A DNA stretch of 62,090 nt from Flavobacterium sp. (lineage in GTDB: Bacteria > Bacteroidota > Bacteroidia > Flavobacteriales > Flavobacteriaceae). Below the pieces are notes generated by a model, which worked only from the letters and a program-made list of their open reading frames with translations, was not told where the DNA came from and ran no database searches. The stretch spans positions 1-62,090 of the forward strand of contig NZ_JAMWYY010000012.1 in NCBI RefSeq assembly GCF_024305175.1. The letters are read 5' to 3'. Below are positions 41,250 to 50,727 of this stretch, one piece after another (the first letter of the stretch is position 1; every line of letters begins with the position of its first letter). The position numbers were made by a program, and so were the translations under genes.

Positions 41250-43052
41250 ATGGAAACAGAAGAAAAACAAATTACCAGAGGTGGCCAGTTCCTTGTAAAG
41301 GAAACAAAAGCCGAAGATATTTTTACTCCCGAGGATTTCTCGGAAGAGCAGTTAATGATGCGCGACTCTGTTAAGGAGTTTGTAGACCGCGAACTGTGGC
41401 CTAACAAAGAACGTTTTGAAAAGAAAGATTATGCCTTTACTGAAGAAACCATGCGCAAGGCAGGAGAGCTTGGCTTTCTTGGTGTTGCCGTGCCCGAAGA
41501 ATATGGCGGACTGGGGATGGGCTTTGTAAGCACTATGCTGGTATGCGATTACATCAGCGGGGCCACAGGTTCTTTCTCTACTGCATTTGGTGCGCATACG
41601 GGTATTGGTACTATGCCAATAACCCTTTACGGTACCGAGGAGCAAAAACAAAAATATGTACCAAAACTGGCCTCGGGCGAATGGTTTGGCGCCTATTGCC
41701 TTACAGAGCCGGGAGCGGGCAGCGATGCCAATTCAGGCAAAACAAAAGCAGTACTTTCTGAAGATGGTACACATTATAAAATTACAGGGCAAAAAATGTG
41801 GATATCAAACGCCGGATTCTGCAACCTGTTCATAGTATTTGCCCGTATAGAAGATGATAAGAATATTACCGGATTTATCGTACAGAATGACCCTGAAAAC
41901 GGAATTTCGCTTGGCGAGGAAGAACATAAACTGGGCATAAGGGCCTCTTCTACCCGCCAGGTTTTCTTTAACGAGACCAAAGTGCCTGTAGAAAATATGC
42001 TGAGTGAGCGTGGCAATGGCTTTAAAATAGCCATGAATGCGCTTAATGTGGGCCGTATTAAACTTGCCGCTGCCTGCCTTGATGCACAGCGCCGCACAAT
42101 TACTAACTCGGTAAAGTATGCGAATGAAAGGGTACAGTTTAAAACGCCGATAGCCAACTTTGGAGCTATCCGCGCCAAGCTTGCAGAAATGGCTGTAAGC
42201 TGCTATGCGGGTGAAAGTGCCAGCTACCGCGCGGCTAAAAATATAGAAGACCGAATTGCGGCACGTGTTGCAAACGGCGAAACCCACCAAGATGCTGAAC
42301 TTAAAGGTGTTGAGGAATTTGCCATTGAATGCTCTATACTTAAAGTAGCGGTATCTGAAGACATACAAAATTCTTCTGACGAAGGTATCCAGATTTTTGG
42401 CGGTATGGGCTTTAGCGAAGATACCCCGATGGAAAGTGCATGGAGAGATGCCAGGATAGCCCGTATTTATGAAGGGACGAACGAGATAAACCGTATGCTT
42501 TCGGTAGGGATGCTAATTAAAAAAGCTATGAAAGGCCATGTTGACCTGCTTGGCCCTGCCATGAAAGTAGCGGAAGAGCTTATGGGCATACCGTCATTTG
42601 ATACTCCGGACTATTCTGAGCTTTTTGCAGAAGAGAAAGAAATGATAGTCAAGCTGAAGAAAGCCTTTTTAATGGTTGCCGGCAGCGCTGTACAAAAGTA
42701 TGGGCCTGACCTTGAAGAGCACCAGCAACTACTTATGGCCGCCGCCGATATGCTAATAGAAATTTACATGGCGGAATCTGCAATACTACGTACAGAAAAG
42801 CTTGCCAAATCTAAAGGTGAGGATAATGCAAAAGAGCAGATTGCGATGGCTAAACTTTACCTTTACCATGCTGTTGACCTTGTTAATACTAAAGGTAAAG
42901 AAGGCATAGCTTCTTTTGCCGAAGGCGATGAGCAGCGGATGATGCTTATGGGATTAAAACGCTTTACAAAATATACAAACCTGCCAAACGTGGTTGCACT
43001 AAGGGAAACCATTGCTGCAAAAATAGTAGCAGAAAACACATATCCTTTCTAA
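41250..43052 (+). CDS. fadE: Acyl-CoA dehydrogenase (FadE-type)
   Basis: First step of beta-oxidation: FAD-dependent oxidation of acyl-CoA to enoyl-CoA, electrons going to ETF. 600 residues, longer than the ~380-residue short types and equal to Bacillus FadE: N-terminal helical domain (about 30-145), middle beta domain ('AYCLTEPGAGSDANSGKTKA'), C-terminal helical domain with 'IARIYEGTNEINRMLSVGML' (catalytic Glu) and an extra ~170-residue tail. Last gene of the operon, followed by a strong terminator. Confidence 0.95.
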   Translation: METEEKQITRGGQFLVKETKAEDIFTPEDFSEEQLMMRDSVKEFVDRELWPNKERFEKKDYAFTEETMRKAGELGFLGVAVPEEYGGLGMGFVSTMLVCDYISGATGSFSTAFGAHTGIGTMPITLYGTEEQKQKYVPKLASGEWFGAYCLTEPGAGSDANSGKTKAVLSEDGTHYKITGQKMWISNAGFCNLFIVFARIEDDKNITGFIVQNDPENGISLGEEEHKLGIRASSTRQVFFNETKVPVENMLSERGNGFKIAMNALNVGRIKLAAACLDAQRRTITNSVKYANERVQFKTPIANFGAIRAKLAEMAVSCYAGESASYRAAKNIEDRIAARVANGETHQDAELKGVEEFAIECSILKVAVSEDIQNSSDEGIQIFGGMGFSEDTPMESAWRDARIARIYEGTNEINRMLSVGMLIKKAMKGHVDLLGPAMKVAEELMGIPSFDTPDYSELFAEEKEMIVKLKKAFLMVAGSAVQKYGPDLEEHQQLLMAAADMLIEIYMAESAILRTEKLAKSKGEDNAKEQIAMAKLYLYHAVDLVNTKGKEGIASFAEGDEQRMMLMGLKRFTKYTNLPNVVALRETIAAKIVAENTYPF

Positions 43053-43076
43053 AACCAGATAATTTAATGACTAAAA

Positions 43077-43112
43077 AAGCCGCCCCAGTATTTACTAAGG
43101 CGGCTTTCTTTT
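43077..43112. terminator. Intrinsic terminator of the fad operon (also works for the small gene on the other strand)
   Basis: 9-bp stem AAAGCCGCC / GGCGGCTTT with A-rich and T-rich flanks between convergent genes. Confidence 0.85.
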
Positions 43113-43129
43113 TATGTTTACTGTTTATG

Positions 43130-43285
43130 TTACAGCCTTTTTCCCCGGAAGAAGTTTAGCAATATCATTACTATTGCTACTAAAAGCAACAAGTGTATAA
43201 GGGCACTGCCCACATGATAAGCAAAACTTCCTAAAGCCCAGGCTACAATAAGTATAACGGCAATTATATATAAAAGATTTCTCAT
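43130..43285 (-). CDS. Small membrane protein, lmo0937 (DUF5670) type
   Basis: 51 residues, reading MRNLLYIIAVILIVAWALGS and so on to 'ILLNFFRGKRL'. Two hydrophobic helices with a short 'FAYHVGS' turn, the hallmark of the lmo0937-type family, usually seen near stress and envelope genes. It is too short for standard ORF cut-offs and overlaps a longer frame with a cysteine-rich, composition-odd translation that I reject. Lies 20 bp downstream of the DUF4142 gene, so probably the same transcript. Confidence 0.8.
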   Translation of the reverse strand: MRNLLYIIAVILIVAWALGSFAYHVGSALIHLLLLVAIVMILLNFFRGKRL

Positions 43286-43305
43286 AGCAATTTATTGTAC
43301 TACTA

Positions 43306-43899
43306 TTACATATTGTTGTTATCCATCTGGTCTTTAAGCTGCTTAGCCCTGTCAAGGTGTTGCCTTAAAGTTGGCAGCATGTTGGCAGCCCACATCCTCA
43401 CTTCTTCGCTATTGGCATTTTCAGATGCATCTTCCATTTTGTCAATAGTTTTCTCATGTCCGTCAACCATCATATCAATATACTTCTTGTCGAAATCCAT
43501 TCCGGTTTCGTCATTCAGGTCATCATAAGCTTCCTGTCCTTTTTCTGTAAGTGCCATTGGCAGTGATACATTCATTTTCTGGGCAAGCTCTTTTGTTTTA
43601 TCAGAAGCTTTCTGGTGCTCGGTAACCATCATCTGGCCGTACGCTTTTACATCAGCGTTATTAGCTTTCTGCTGGGCAAGTTTTCCAAGCTCTATCTCTT
43701 TCATATCTACTTCGGCAGCCATAACAAGGTATTCTGAGTCATCTTCTTTGGCCTCATTATCATCAAATTTTTCTTCGTTTTGCTCTTCAGCTACTTCAGC
43801 AGGATCGTTTTTGTCGTCTTTACATGAAACTATACCTAACGATAGCGACAGCACAGCCGCCCCCATAAAAATTTTACTAAAAAAAGGTGTCTTCTTCAT
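43306..43899 (-). CDS. DUF4142 lipoprotein
   Basis: 197 residues. Lipobox GIVSC (Cys near residue 26) followed by KDDKNDPAE and an acidic stretch. The DUF4142 ferritin-like helical domain covers about 60-190 ('AAEVDMKEIELGKLAQQKAN', 'YGQMMVTEHQKASDKTKELA', then 'MVDGHEKTIDKMED'). The His and Glu residues in the last two helices recall metal sites but the role is unknown. Paired with the small membrane protein just downstream; both are typical of stress regulons in flavobacteria, an inference. Confidence 0.88.
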   Translation of the reverse strand: MKKTPFFSKIFMGAAVLSLSLGIVSCKDDKNDPAEVAEEQNEEKFDDNEAKEDDSEYLVMAAEVDMKEIELGKLAQQKANNADVKAYGQMMVTEHQKASDKTKELAQKMNVSLPMALTEKGQEAYDDLNDETGMDFDKKYIDMMVDGHEKTIDKMEDASENANSEEVRMWAANMLPTLRQHLDRAKQLKDQMDNNNM

Positions 43900-44128
43900 A
43901 ATTTAAGGTTGTTTAGAATTTATGTTTTTGTTACTTATTCAAACGAAATTAAGCTATATATAGAGGCAGCCATGTTAGCATAATCACAATTATTGTTATG
44001 GAAATACTAAATATTTTTGGCAGCTATCTCTCGTTAAAAAATACTTTATACATAGTTTTAAATGCCCTTTCATACTATTTATAAAGCGAATGTTGTTTAT
44101 TTGCAGGAATTAATGTTGATTCGCTTAA

Positions 44129-45379
44129 ATGGAATTAAAAGGCAGGAATTTTTATTATGTATTAACTACTATTAGCTTACTTTGGGTAGCCTTTTTATAT
44201 TTTGCCTTAGATGTTAGTGCACAGACTTTTATTTTTCCCGACTCTGATAATTATCGTGAGGCTGCAAGTTTTTTATACCACGATTTAAAATCACACCCGT
44301 ACCGCCCGTTAGTTATGTCGGCAATAACAGGCATTCCGTACCTGTTTGGCTTAGGAGACAGCGCTGTTTATACATTTAGCTTTTTTGTAAATGTAATTTC
44401 ATGGCTTGGTTCCTCATTATTGCTCTTTAGCCTGATAAAAAACATACTCCCCGAGCGGAAAGCTTTTTATTTTACATTAGTGTTTTTTACTCTCGTAGGG
44501 TGTGCATTTATAGTCTTTCATTTACTCACAGAAGCCCTGTTTACGTTTTGTATGCTGCTTACTTTTTACCTGATAAATAAATGGTATCACACCAAAACGT
44601 TCCGTTACCTTGCTTTTGCAATTGCTGTTTTACTGGCATCGGTATTAATTAAACCCGGGGCAAAGTATTTAAGTATTATAGCAATTTTATTTTTTATAAA
44701 GCCGCTGTTCAAACATGCTTTAAAACCCTCAGCACTAATTATATATGCATTTGGTATGCTTATTTATATTCAGTGTGCTATGGTAAAAAAAGATTATGGC
44801 GACTTCACCATAAGCTATATTGACAATGTTACGCTTTACAACTATATTGGTACAAGGGCATTTCTTTACAGCAAAGGAGAAACTTTTACTAAATATGAAA
44901 ATCCGAGGATGCCTTACTTATTCAGCCTGAGTTACCATGAGGCAAAAAAAGTTGCGCAGGCAGATGTAAAAGAACAATTAAAGAATAACAAAATTAACCT
45001 GGTAAAAGCCTATTTTACTAACCTGTGGAACAACATTACCACCAATAGCACATCTTTAAATGTGTTTAGTAATGTTTACAATAAAAGCTATTACCAGTTT
45101 TTAAGACGGGGAATGCTTTTAACCAGCAGAATCCAGAATTTGTTTTTTTCAGTTTCCGGTTTTTTACTTGCAATCCTGTATTTATTTAAGTCATATAAAA
45201 CCTCACCCTTTTACAGCATAATCAGTTTTTACATACTATACACGCTTCTTATTTCGGGCGTTTCCTGCTTTGAGGGTGACCGTTTTACAATAATCTTCTT
45301 TCCTGCCGTACTGCTGTTAATGGCAAAGTTTTACAGTGAAAGATCTAAAACACATCAAAAGCATACTAAACATGTTTAA
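44129..45379 (+). CDS. Polytopic membrane protein, probable GT-C glycosyltransferase
   Basis: 416 residues with about 10 hydrophobic helices. After the first helix an acidic loop '[17 protein letters not shown]' sits where GT-C/GT39-type enzymes keep their catalytic Asp. The next gene, a DPM1-like GT2, overlaps its last 8 bases (ATGTTTAA), so both act together: GT2 would make a polyprenyl-phosphate sugar and this protein would transfer it outside the membrane. The DNA is more A+T-rich than neighbouring genes. Acceptor unknown. I cannot assign a precise family. Confidence 0.7.
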   Translation: MELKGRNFYYVLTTISLLWVAFLYFALDVSAQTFIFPDSDNYREAASFLYHDLKSHPYRPLVMSAITGIPYLFGLGDSAVYTFSFFVNVISWLGSSLLLFSLIKNILPERKAFYFTLVFFTLVGCAFIVFHLLTEALFTFCMLLTFYLINKWYHTKTFRYLAFAIAVLLASVLIKPGAKYLSIIAILFFIKPLFKHALKPSALIIYAFGMLIYIQCAMVKKDYGDFTISYIDNVTLYNYIGTRAFLYSKGETFTKYENPRMPYLFSLSYHEAKKVAQADVKEQLKNNKINLVKAYFTNLWNNITTNSTSLNVFSNVYNKSYYQFLRRGMLLTSRIQNLFFSVSGFLLAILYLFKSYKTSPFYSIISFYILYTLLISGVSCFEGDRFTIIFFPAVLLLMAKFYSERSKTHQKHTKHV

Positions 45380-46088
45380 GCTTTCTGTAATTATACCGGT
45401 TTATAACGAAGCCAACACTATACACCTTTTACTCGACAAGGTAAAAAATGTATCTCTGATACATAATATTGCCAAAGAGATAATAATAGTTGACGACTGC
45501 TCTTCTGATACTACTTATACTGTTATTCAAGAATATATTGCAGATAATGGCAGTCATGATATGATACTTGAAAAGCATCCTGTTAATAAAGGTAAAGGTG
45601 CGGCACTGCATACAGGCATAAAAAAAGCTACTGGCGATTACATTATTATACAGGATGCCGACCTGGAATATGATCCCGAAGAATATAACATACTTTTAAA
45701 ACCTGTAACAGATGGCTATGCAGATGTGGTTTATGGTTCCAGGTTTATTGGCGGCAACCCGCACCGCATTTTGTTCTTCTGGCACACTATAGGCAATAAG
45801 TTCCTTACCTTTTTGTCGAATATGTTTACCAACCTTAACCTTACGGATATGGAAACGTGCTATAAACTTTTTAATGCCGGCATGCTTAAGTCGCTGCATT
45901 TAAAAGAAAAGCGTTTTGGTTTTGAGCCGGAGGTTACTGCTAAAATTTCCCGGATTAAGAAGGTCCGTATTTATGAAGTTGGCATATCCTACTACGGGCG
46001 TACCTATGATGAAGGAAAAAAAATTAATTATAAGGATGGTTTCAGGGCTATATGGTGTATATTAAAGTATGGCATGCTTAAACTATAA
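45372..46088 (+). CDS. Glycosyltransferase family 2, polyprenyl-phosphate sugar synthase type (DPM1-like)
   Basis: 238 residues from ATG 45372 ('[18 protein letters not shown]'). The GT-A fold has '[12 protein letters not shown]', '[12 protein letters not shown]', the metal DXD-like '[10 protein letters not shown]', and '[10 protein letters not shown]' as in dolichyl-phosphate mannose synthases. No C-terminal membrane helices, so a soluble or peripheral enzyme. It overlaps the membrane protein gene upstream by 8 bp. Confidence 0.9.
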   Translation: MFKLSVIIPVYNEANTIHLLLDKVKNVSLIHNIAKEIIIVDDCSSDTTYTVIQEYIADNGSHDMILEKHPVNKGKGAALHTGIKKATGDYIIIQDADLEYDPEEYNILLKPVTDGYADVVYGSRFIGGNPHRILFFWHTIGNKFLTFLSNMFTNLNLTDMETCYKLFNAGMLKSLHLKEKRFGFEPEVTAKISRIKKVRIYEVGISYYGRTYDEGKKINYKDGFRAIWCILKYGMLKL

Positions 46089-46174
46089 CTGAAGATAAGG
46101 TGTAATAAATTGATAACCGTAGCTTATCTGTTTGATTAGCTAAAAGTTCATAATTTTGCAGTAAATAAACAACC

Positions 46175-47371
46175 ATGATTAACCCTTCGGCCAGCGGATG
46201 GATAGATAAATACTTTGCAAGGCTTAAGATGCTGTTGCCTAAAGATACTGCCCCCCATGATTATTATAAAATGGTAAGGGATACCGGTTTTATTTATGGT
46301 TATGTAGCGAGTGCTGACTTTCTGGAAGAAAAGGAAACTAAAGGGTGGACTGCTGAAGAGGCAATTAAAGCTACTTTATTAAACAGCCTGTATGGCATGT
46401 ACTGTATTACAGAAGATACAGATGCAAAAGCTTTTACAGATAAAGCCATTGCTTTTTATGAGCATATGGCCCCAGAGGGTTACTCTTTCATAAAAAAAGT
46501 GCTGCCTGCTTCGCCAAGGTCATATCAGCTGGAAGATGTACTTGATGAGCGTATTAAAACCAATGAGAATATCATCAGCCGTAACTTTTCGCACATCCTT
46601 ACCAATGCGCTGTTGTTCATGGATGTACTGGCATTCCGCCAATACCTCATCAACGGGCATATACCTGAGAATTACCTGAAAAAGCTGGAGGAGACTGTAG
46701 TAGGCCTTGCCTTGGTAGCATTAAACGTAAAGTCGAAAAAAACAACGTATGACGATTTGCTTATAAAGCTGTTTGAGGCTTCTGTACGTTATACAAAGGT
46801 AGCCAAAGTAACTGCTAATGATATTGATGCACTTGAGGTTTCTTATTTTGAATCGGAACCCGAAAAGCTGTATCTTTTAGATATTGCAGGCATGGCTATA
46901 TGGAGTGACGGGGCGGCAGAGCAAAATGAAATCGACTTTTTGTACAGGCTTGCTAACCGGCTAAAACTTGATGAACAGGCTGCTGCCGACAGTATAGCGG
47001 GCTTTGATGTGTTTATAAAACTGCACCGTAGCCATATACCCTATTTTAAATATTCTAACCCTGTAAAGCATTTTTATGACCATGCTTCGCAAAACGTAAT
47101 GCTGCTGATTAACCGCAACAGGAAACGGCTTGTAAAAGAGCTTAGCAATAACGGCGAACTTATGCTGTTGCTTACACACTCTGCACACCGCAACCTTAAC
47201 GCAACAGAAAAAAAGAAGGTAAAAAAGCAGTTACTTGAAATTTGCAAAACTGTACCGTCTTTAACCATATTCCTGTTGCCGGGTGGTAGCCTGCTGCTTC
47301 CGCTGCTCATTAAATTTATCCCGCAGTTGCTACCATCTGTCTTTAATGAAAACCTTGATAAAGAAGAATAA
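46175..47371 (+). CDS. LETM1-like domain protein
   Basis: 398 residues, no signal peptide. The C-terminal ~60 residues ('KKKVKKQLLEICKTVPSLTI', 'LLPGGSLLLPLLIKFIPQLLP') match the LETM1-like segment found in flavobacterial proteins named 'LETM1-related biofilm-associated'. The N-terminal ~330 residues are helical, with no motif I recognise apart from 'TGFIYGYVASADFLEEKE'. A peripheral or single-span membrane protein is likely. Role in biofilm is a family label, untested here. Confidence 0.75.
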   Translation: MINPSASGWIDKYFARLKMLLPKDTAPHDYYKMVRDTGFIYGYVASADFLEEKETKGWTAEEAIKATLLNSLYGMYCITEDTDAKAFTDKAIAFYEHMAPEGYSFIKKVLPASPRSYQLEDVLDERIKTNENIISRNFSHILTNALLFMDVLAFRQYLINGHIPENYLKKLEETVVGLALVALNVKSKKTTYDDLLIKLFEASVRYTKVAKVTANDIDALEVSYFESEPEKLYLLDIAGMAIWSDGAAEQNEIDFLYRLANRLKLDEQAAADSIAGFDVFIKLHRSHIPYFKYSNPVKHFYDHASQNVMLLINRNRKRLVKELSNNGELMLLLTHSAHRNLNATEKKKVKKQLLEICKTVPSLTIFLLPGGSLLLPLLIKFIPQLLPSVFNENLDKEE

Positions 47372-47402
47372 AAAAAGCTGTAACAACTTCAGTTCTTACA
47401 GC
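47370..47402 (-). terminator. Intrinsic terminator of the carbonic anhydrase operon
   Basis: Stem GCTGTAA / TTACAGC extended by AACT/AGTT; on the minus strand the T run is at 47370-47376. It overlaps the 3' end of the convergent LETM1-like gene. Confidence 0.7.
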
Positions 47403-47427
47403 CATTATATTATTACATTATTAAAGT

Positions 47428-48066
47428 TTAAAACTTCAGCCTGTCTACCCTGTCAAGGTCATGGTTATCGCCAAGGTTTACTTCCAGATCTCTAACAATA
47501 CCTGTATCAAGCCCGTAAACCCAGCCGTGCAGGCAAAGCTCCTGCCCGTTGCGCCAAGCTCCCTGCACTATAGATGTCTTGGCAAGGTCATATACCTGCT
47601 CTTTTACATTTATCTCTACAAAGGCATTAAACCTGTCATGCTCGTTTACTATAGAGTCTAAATACACCCTGTGGTGCCTGTAAACATCTTTAATATGCCT
47701 TATCCAGTTATCTATAATTCCGATAGACTGGTTACCCATAGCAGCCTTAACACCACCGCATCCATAATGTCCGCACACTATAACGTGATTTACCTTTAGC
47801 ACGTTAACGGCATAATCAAGCACACTCAGCATATTCATGTCAGAGTGTACTACCATATTCGCAATATTTCGGTGTACAAAAACCTCACCGGGCTGTGCCC
47901 CAATTATCTCGTTGGCAGGCACACGGCTGTCTGAACAGCCAATCCATAACAATGGTGGTGACTGCCCCTGCGCCAGCTTCTGGAAATAATCAGGGTCTTC
48001 AGAAAGTTTATTCTCCGACCATATTTTATTGTTATCAAGAATCTTTTTGTAAAAATCTGTGCTCAT
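47428..48066 (-). CDS. can: Beta-carbonic anhydrase
   Basis: Interconverts CO2 and bicarbonate. 212 residues with zinc ligands in CSDSRVP (Cys, and the Asp-Arg dyad) and 'VIVCGHYGCGG' (His, Cys). Lies 12 bp after a SulP-family transporter, so a bicarbonate-uptake and hydration pair is likely. Start at 48066; the protein has the normal beta-CA length. Confidence 0.95.
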   Translation of the reverse strand: MSTDFYKKILDNNKIWSENKLSEDPDYFQKLAQGQSPPLLWIGCSDSRVPANEIIGAQPGEVFVHRNIANMVVHSDMNMLSVLDYAVNVLKVNHVIVCGHYGCGGVKAAMGNQSIGIIDNWIRHIKDVYRHHRVYLDSIVNEHDRFNAFVEINVKEQVYDLAKTSIVQGAWRNGQELCLHGWVYGLDTGIVRDLEVNLGDNHDLDRVDRLKF

Positions 48067-48078
48067 GCTTATATTGTA

Positions 48079-49710
48079 TTAGTATATATCCTGTTTTTTA
48101 TCTCTTGCTTTGCCACTGTCATTATGTGTAACAAAAACGTTCTTATTATCTGTGTTCTGCAACTCATAAGCTGTTTTAAAACCTACAAGGGTAACATCTA
48201 TATTATCTTCTTTCGCCTTTATAGTGGCAAATTCTTCTATAAGGTCGAGTACATCATACGCTATATAAACCGTTTCAGATGCATCAATAACTACTTTAGA
48301 GTTTTCGGGTATTTCATTAAGGGTTGATTTTATGGCTGCCTTATTCAGGAATGACACCTCCTGAGCCAGGTCGATGTGTATAACATCTCCTTCATTATAT
48401 TGCTCTTTCCTAAAGTTATATGCCCTTTTAAGGTTACCCCTAAGTACAAATATAACGCTGATTATCATTCCGAGGGCAACACCGCGCAATAAATCTGTAA
48501 CCACAACGGCTATAAGCGTTGCAATAAAGGGTACAAACTGGTATATGCCTTTTTTCCAGAAATGTATAAGCTTTGCAGGCCGCGCCAGCTTATAACCTAT
48601 AAGCAGCAGCACAGCGGCAAGTGTGGCAAATGGTATTTTGTTTAGCAGCGTGGGTATGGTTAGTACGCATAACAGCAACAGGCTGCCGTGAATGATGGTT
48701 GACATTTTTGTGCGTGCGCCTGCACTTGCATTAGCAGAAGACCTAACCACAACAGATGTTATGGGGAGCCCGCCAATAAGCCCGCTGATCATATTACCTA
48801 TACCCTGTGCCTTAAGTTCACGGTTGGTGTCGGTATAGCGTTTTTGTTCATCCATACGGTCAGACGCTTCAATGCATAGCAGCGTTTCTACCGAAGCGAC
48901 CACCATAATGGTAACTGCGGTAATCCATACCTGCGGATTAGCAATGGCTGAAAAATCAGGGGTCAGCAACACGCCTTTAATATCCTGAAAAGACTCAGGC
49001 ACAGGCAGTGTCACTAAGTGTGATTGTCCCAGCGCCAGAGGATTTCCTGTAGTTATAAAAAATTCGTTGATGAGTATCCCTGCTAACACAGCAACTAAAG
49101 CACCAGGCAGCATCTTAATTTTTTTGAGCGCTTTTACATTTTCCCACATTATGAGGATAATAAGCGAAACTACTGCAATAATGATTGCGCCAACCTGAAA
49201 ACGCTTAATAATCTGCGGGATATCAGAAAATGGGTTTCCTCCGTCCAGCCTGAAAAGTGATACTGTACCGTCAAAGCCTATTTCATCATAACCAACGGCA
49301 TGCTCTAACTGGTTAAGTATGATAATAACACCAATACCGGCAAGCATACCTTCTATAACATTTGAAGGAAAGTAATTAGACAGGCTGCCAGCCTTGACAA
49401 ATCCCATTACTAACTGCAGCACGCCCGAAAGCAAGACCGCAAGAAGAAAAGCCTGGAAAGAGCCTAAAGTTGCAACAGCAGTAAGCACTATAGCAATAAG
49501 CCCGGCAGCAGGGCCGGAAACACTGATGTTTGAATTACTTAGCGGACCTATTATAAGGCCGCCTATTATACCTGCAAGGATACCCGAAAGCGGTGGCGCC
49601 CCGGATGCAAGCGCAATACCCAGACACAACGGCAGGGCAACTAAAAAAACAACAAGCCCTGAAGGAAAATCGGCCTTCAGGTTTGCAAAAATATTCTCTT
49701 TTTTTGACAT
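48079..49710 (-). CDS. SulP-family inorganic anion transporter with STAS domain
   Basis: 543 residues. About 12-14 transmembrane helices (to about 425), with 'DFPSGLVVFLVALPLCLGIA' and 'GPAAGLIAIV' as in SulP proteins, then a cytoplasmic STAS domain (about 440-525). Adjacent carbonic anhydrase makes bicarbonate the best substrate guess, as in BicA-type or marine SulP-CA pairs; sulfate cannot be excluded by sequence alone. Confidence 0.92.
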   Translation of the reverse strand: MSKKENIFANLKADFPSGLVVFLVALPLCLGIALASGAPPLSGILAGIIGGLIIGPLSNSNISVSGPAAGLIAIVLTAVATLGSFQAFLLAVLLSGVLQLVMGFVKAGSLSNYFPSNVIEGMLAGIGVIIILNQLEHAVGYDEIGFDGTVSLFRLDGGNPFSDIPQIIKRFQVGAIIIAVVSLIILIMWENVKALKKIKMLPGALVAVLAGILINEFFITTGNPLALGQSHLVTLPVPESFQDIKGVLLTPDFSAIANPQVWITAVTIMVVASVETLLCIEASDRMDEQKRYTDTNRELKAQGIGNMISGLIGGLPITSVVVRSSANASAGARTKMSTIIHGSLLLLCVLTIPTLLNKIPFATLAAVLLLIGYKLARPAKLIHFWKKGIYQFVPFIATLIAVVVTDLLRGVALGMIISVIFVLRGNLKRAYNFRKEQYNEGDVIHIDLAQEVSFLNKAAIKSTLNEIPENSKVVIDASETVYIAYDVLDLIEEFATIKAKEDNIDVTLVGFKTAYELQNTDNKNVFVTHNDSGKARDKKQDIY

Positions 49711-49768
49711 AACCGAAATTTAAAATACTGTAAATAAGCTGCAAAAGCAGCAATTAATTTTATTTTAA

Positions 49769-50050
49769 TTATGCCGGTTCGGGAGGGGGTATAAAAATAT
49801 CTCCACAAACACTTATATGCCTGCGGAGATTATATGAATTTATTTTTAATGTTTTATTCACTTTAGCAAATAGTGCAATAGCATTATTATGCAGTGATAT
49901 GTTTACAGCCTGAAGCACACTTTCATTATCTTCTTCACTTATATTATATGCAAAGGAGAAATCCGAATCTTCCTCAAGAGCGCTAACAACTGTAGGCATC
50001 ACAAGGAAGAACAGGAAGAATAAAAGTGTTATATTAACTGCTGCCTTCAT
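49769..50050 (-). CDS. Small exported protein, unknown function
   Basis: 93 residues. A hydrophobic N-terminal segment with a signal-peptidase-like end (VVSA) about residue 24, then an acidic middle and a short C-terminal part with 'NKTLKINSYNLRRHISVCGD' and a proline-rich end. I do not recognise it. It stands 58 bp upstream of the SulP gene in the same direction and could be part of the same transcript. Confidence 0.5.
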   Translation of the reverse strand: MKAAVNITLLFFLFFLVMPTVVSALEEDSDFSFAYNISEEDNESVLQAVNISLHNNAIALFAKVNKTLKINSYNLRRHISVCGDIFIPPPEPA

Positions 50051-50108
50051 GCATACGAAGATAGCAATTTTTACTTCAGCAGGTAAACAGATGTTAAAGA
50101 GTTTTACT

Positions 50109-50609
50109 TTAAATTTCCTCTTCGCACCATGCCTTCATCATCCACATGGTTTTTTCCTGTTCTTTAATAAAATCACTCATCATAGAGTTGGTGCCCTCGT
50201 CATTAATTTTATCCGATTCTTCGAGTATTACCCTTTCAATCTTAAGCAGGTCGCTCAAAGAAGCTATAACAAGCTGAACGGCATCTACATCTTTGCTTAT
50301 GTCTTTACCTACTTGCAGCCTATTGTTGGCTATATAATCTTCAAAAGTATGCAGTGGTGTGCCGCCCAGTGTTAGCACCCTTTCTGCAACCATATCAATT
50401 TTTAGCTGCGCATCATTATAAAGCTCTTCAAACTTTATGTGCAGGTCAAAAAACCTTTTACCGCGTATGTTCCAGTGAATGCCGCGCAGGTTTTGGTAAT
50501 AAACCTGAAAGTTAGATAACAGTATGTTTAATTCGGCTGCTATTACGCCTGCTTCTTTTACCGGAAGGCCAAGAATATTTGTAGCCTCTGATTGTTTTTT
50601 TGTTTTCAT
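50109..50609 (-). CDS. dps: Dps-family DNA-protection ferritin
   Basis: 166 residues. The ferroxidase site at the dimer interface is visible: 'NLRGIHWNIRGKRFFDLHIK' (two His, Asp), 'FEELYNDAQLKIDMVAERVL' (Glu, Asp), then 'GGTPLHTFEDY'. Twelve-mer that oxidises Fe(II) with H2O2 and shields DNA in the cytoplasm. Divergent from oxyR, which presumably controls it; a palindrome lies in the shared gap. Confidence 0.94.
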   Translation of the reverse strand: MKTKKQSEATNILGLPVKEAGVIAAELNILLSNFQVYYQNLRGIHWNIRGKRFFDLHIKFEELYNDAQLKIDMVAERVLTLGGTPLHTFEDYIANNRLQVGKDISKDVDAVQLVIASLSDLLKIERVILEESDKINDEGTNSMMSDFIKEQEKTMWMMKAWCEEEI

Positions 50610-50659
50610 ATATTATAAATTTTGTTGTGTTTGTAAGTTTTTTACATCATAAATTTAAA

Positions 50660-50667
50660 CAAATTTA
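50660..50667 (-). promoter_or_regulatory. Promoter -7 box of dps (TAAATTTG)
   Basis: A perfect TAnnTTTG 50 bp before the dps start on the minus strand. A TTG at 50693-50691 with a 23-bp spacer may be its -33 element. Confidence 0.6.
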
Positions 50668-50679
50668 CCCATTAATAAT

Positions 50680-50688
50680 ATAGACTAT
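50680..50688. promoter_or_regulatory. Candidate OxyR site in the dps-oxyR gap
   Basis: ATAGACTAT is a perfect palindrome (ATAG-A-CTAT) between the -33 and -7 elements of dps and about 40 bp upstream of oxyR. E. coli OxyR sites are built from ATAG/CTAT half-sites, though with longer spacing, so this is only suggestive. Confidence 0.35.
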
Positions 50689-50727
50689 ATCAATAGTTTT
50701 TATAATTTTATCATAAAAATTTATATC

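Noticed and set aside
43125..43355. 76-codon minus-strand frame overlapping the lmo0937-type gene
   Set aside because: Begins with TTG inside the DUF4142 gene and has an odd Cys/Ser/Thr-rich translation; the 51-residue frame is hydrophobic and family-like.
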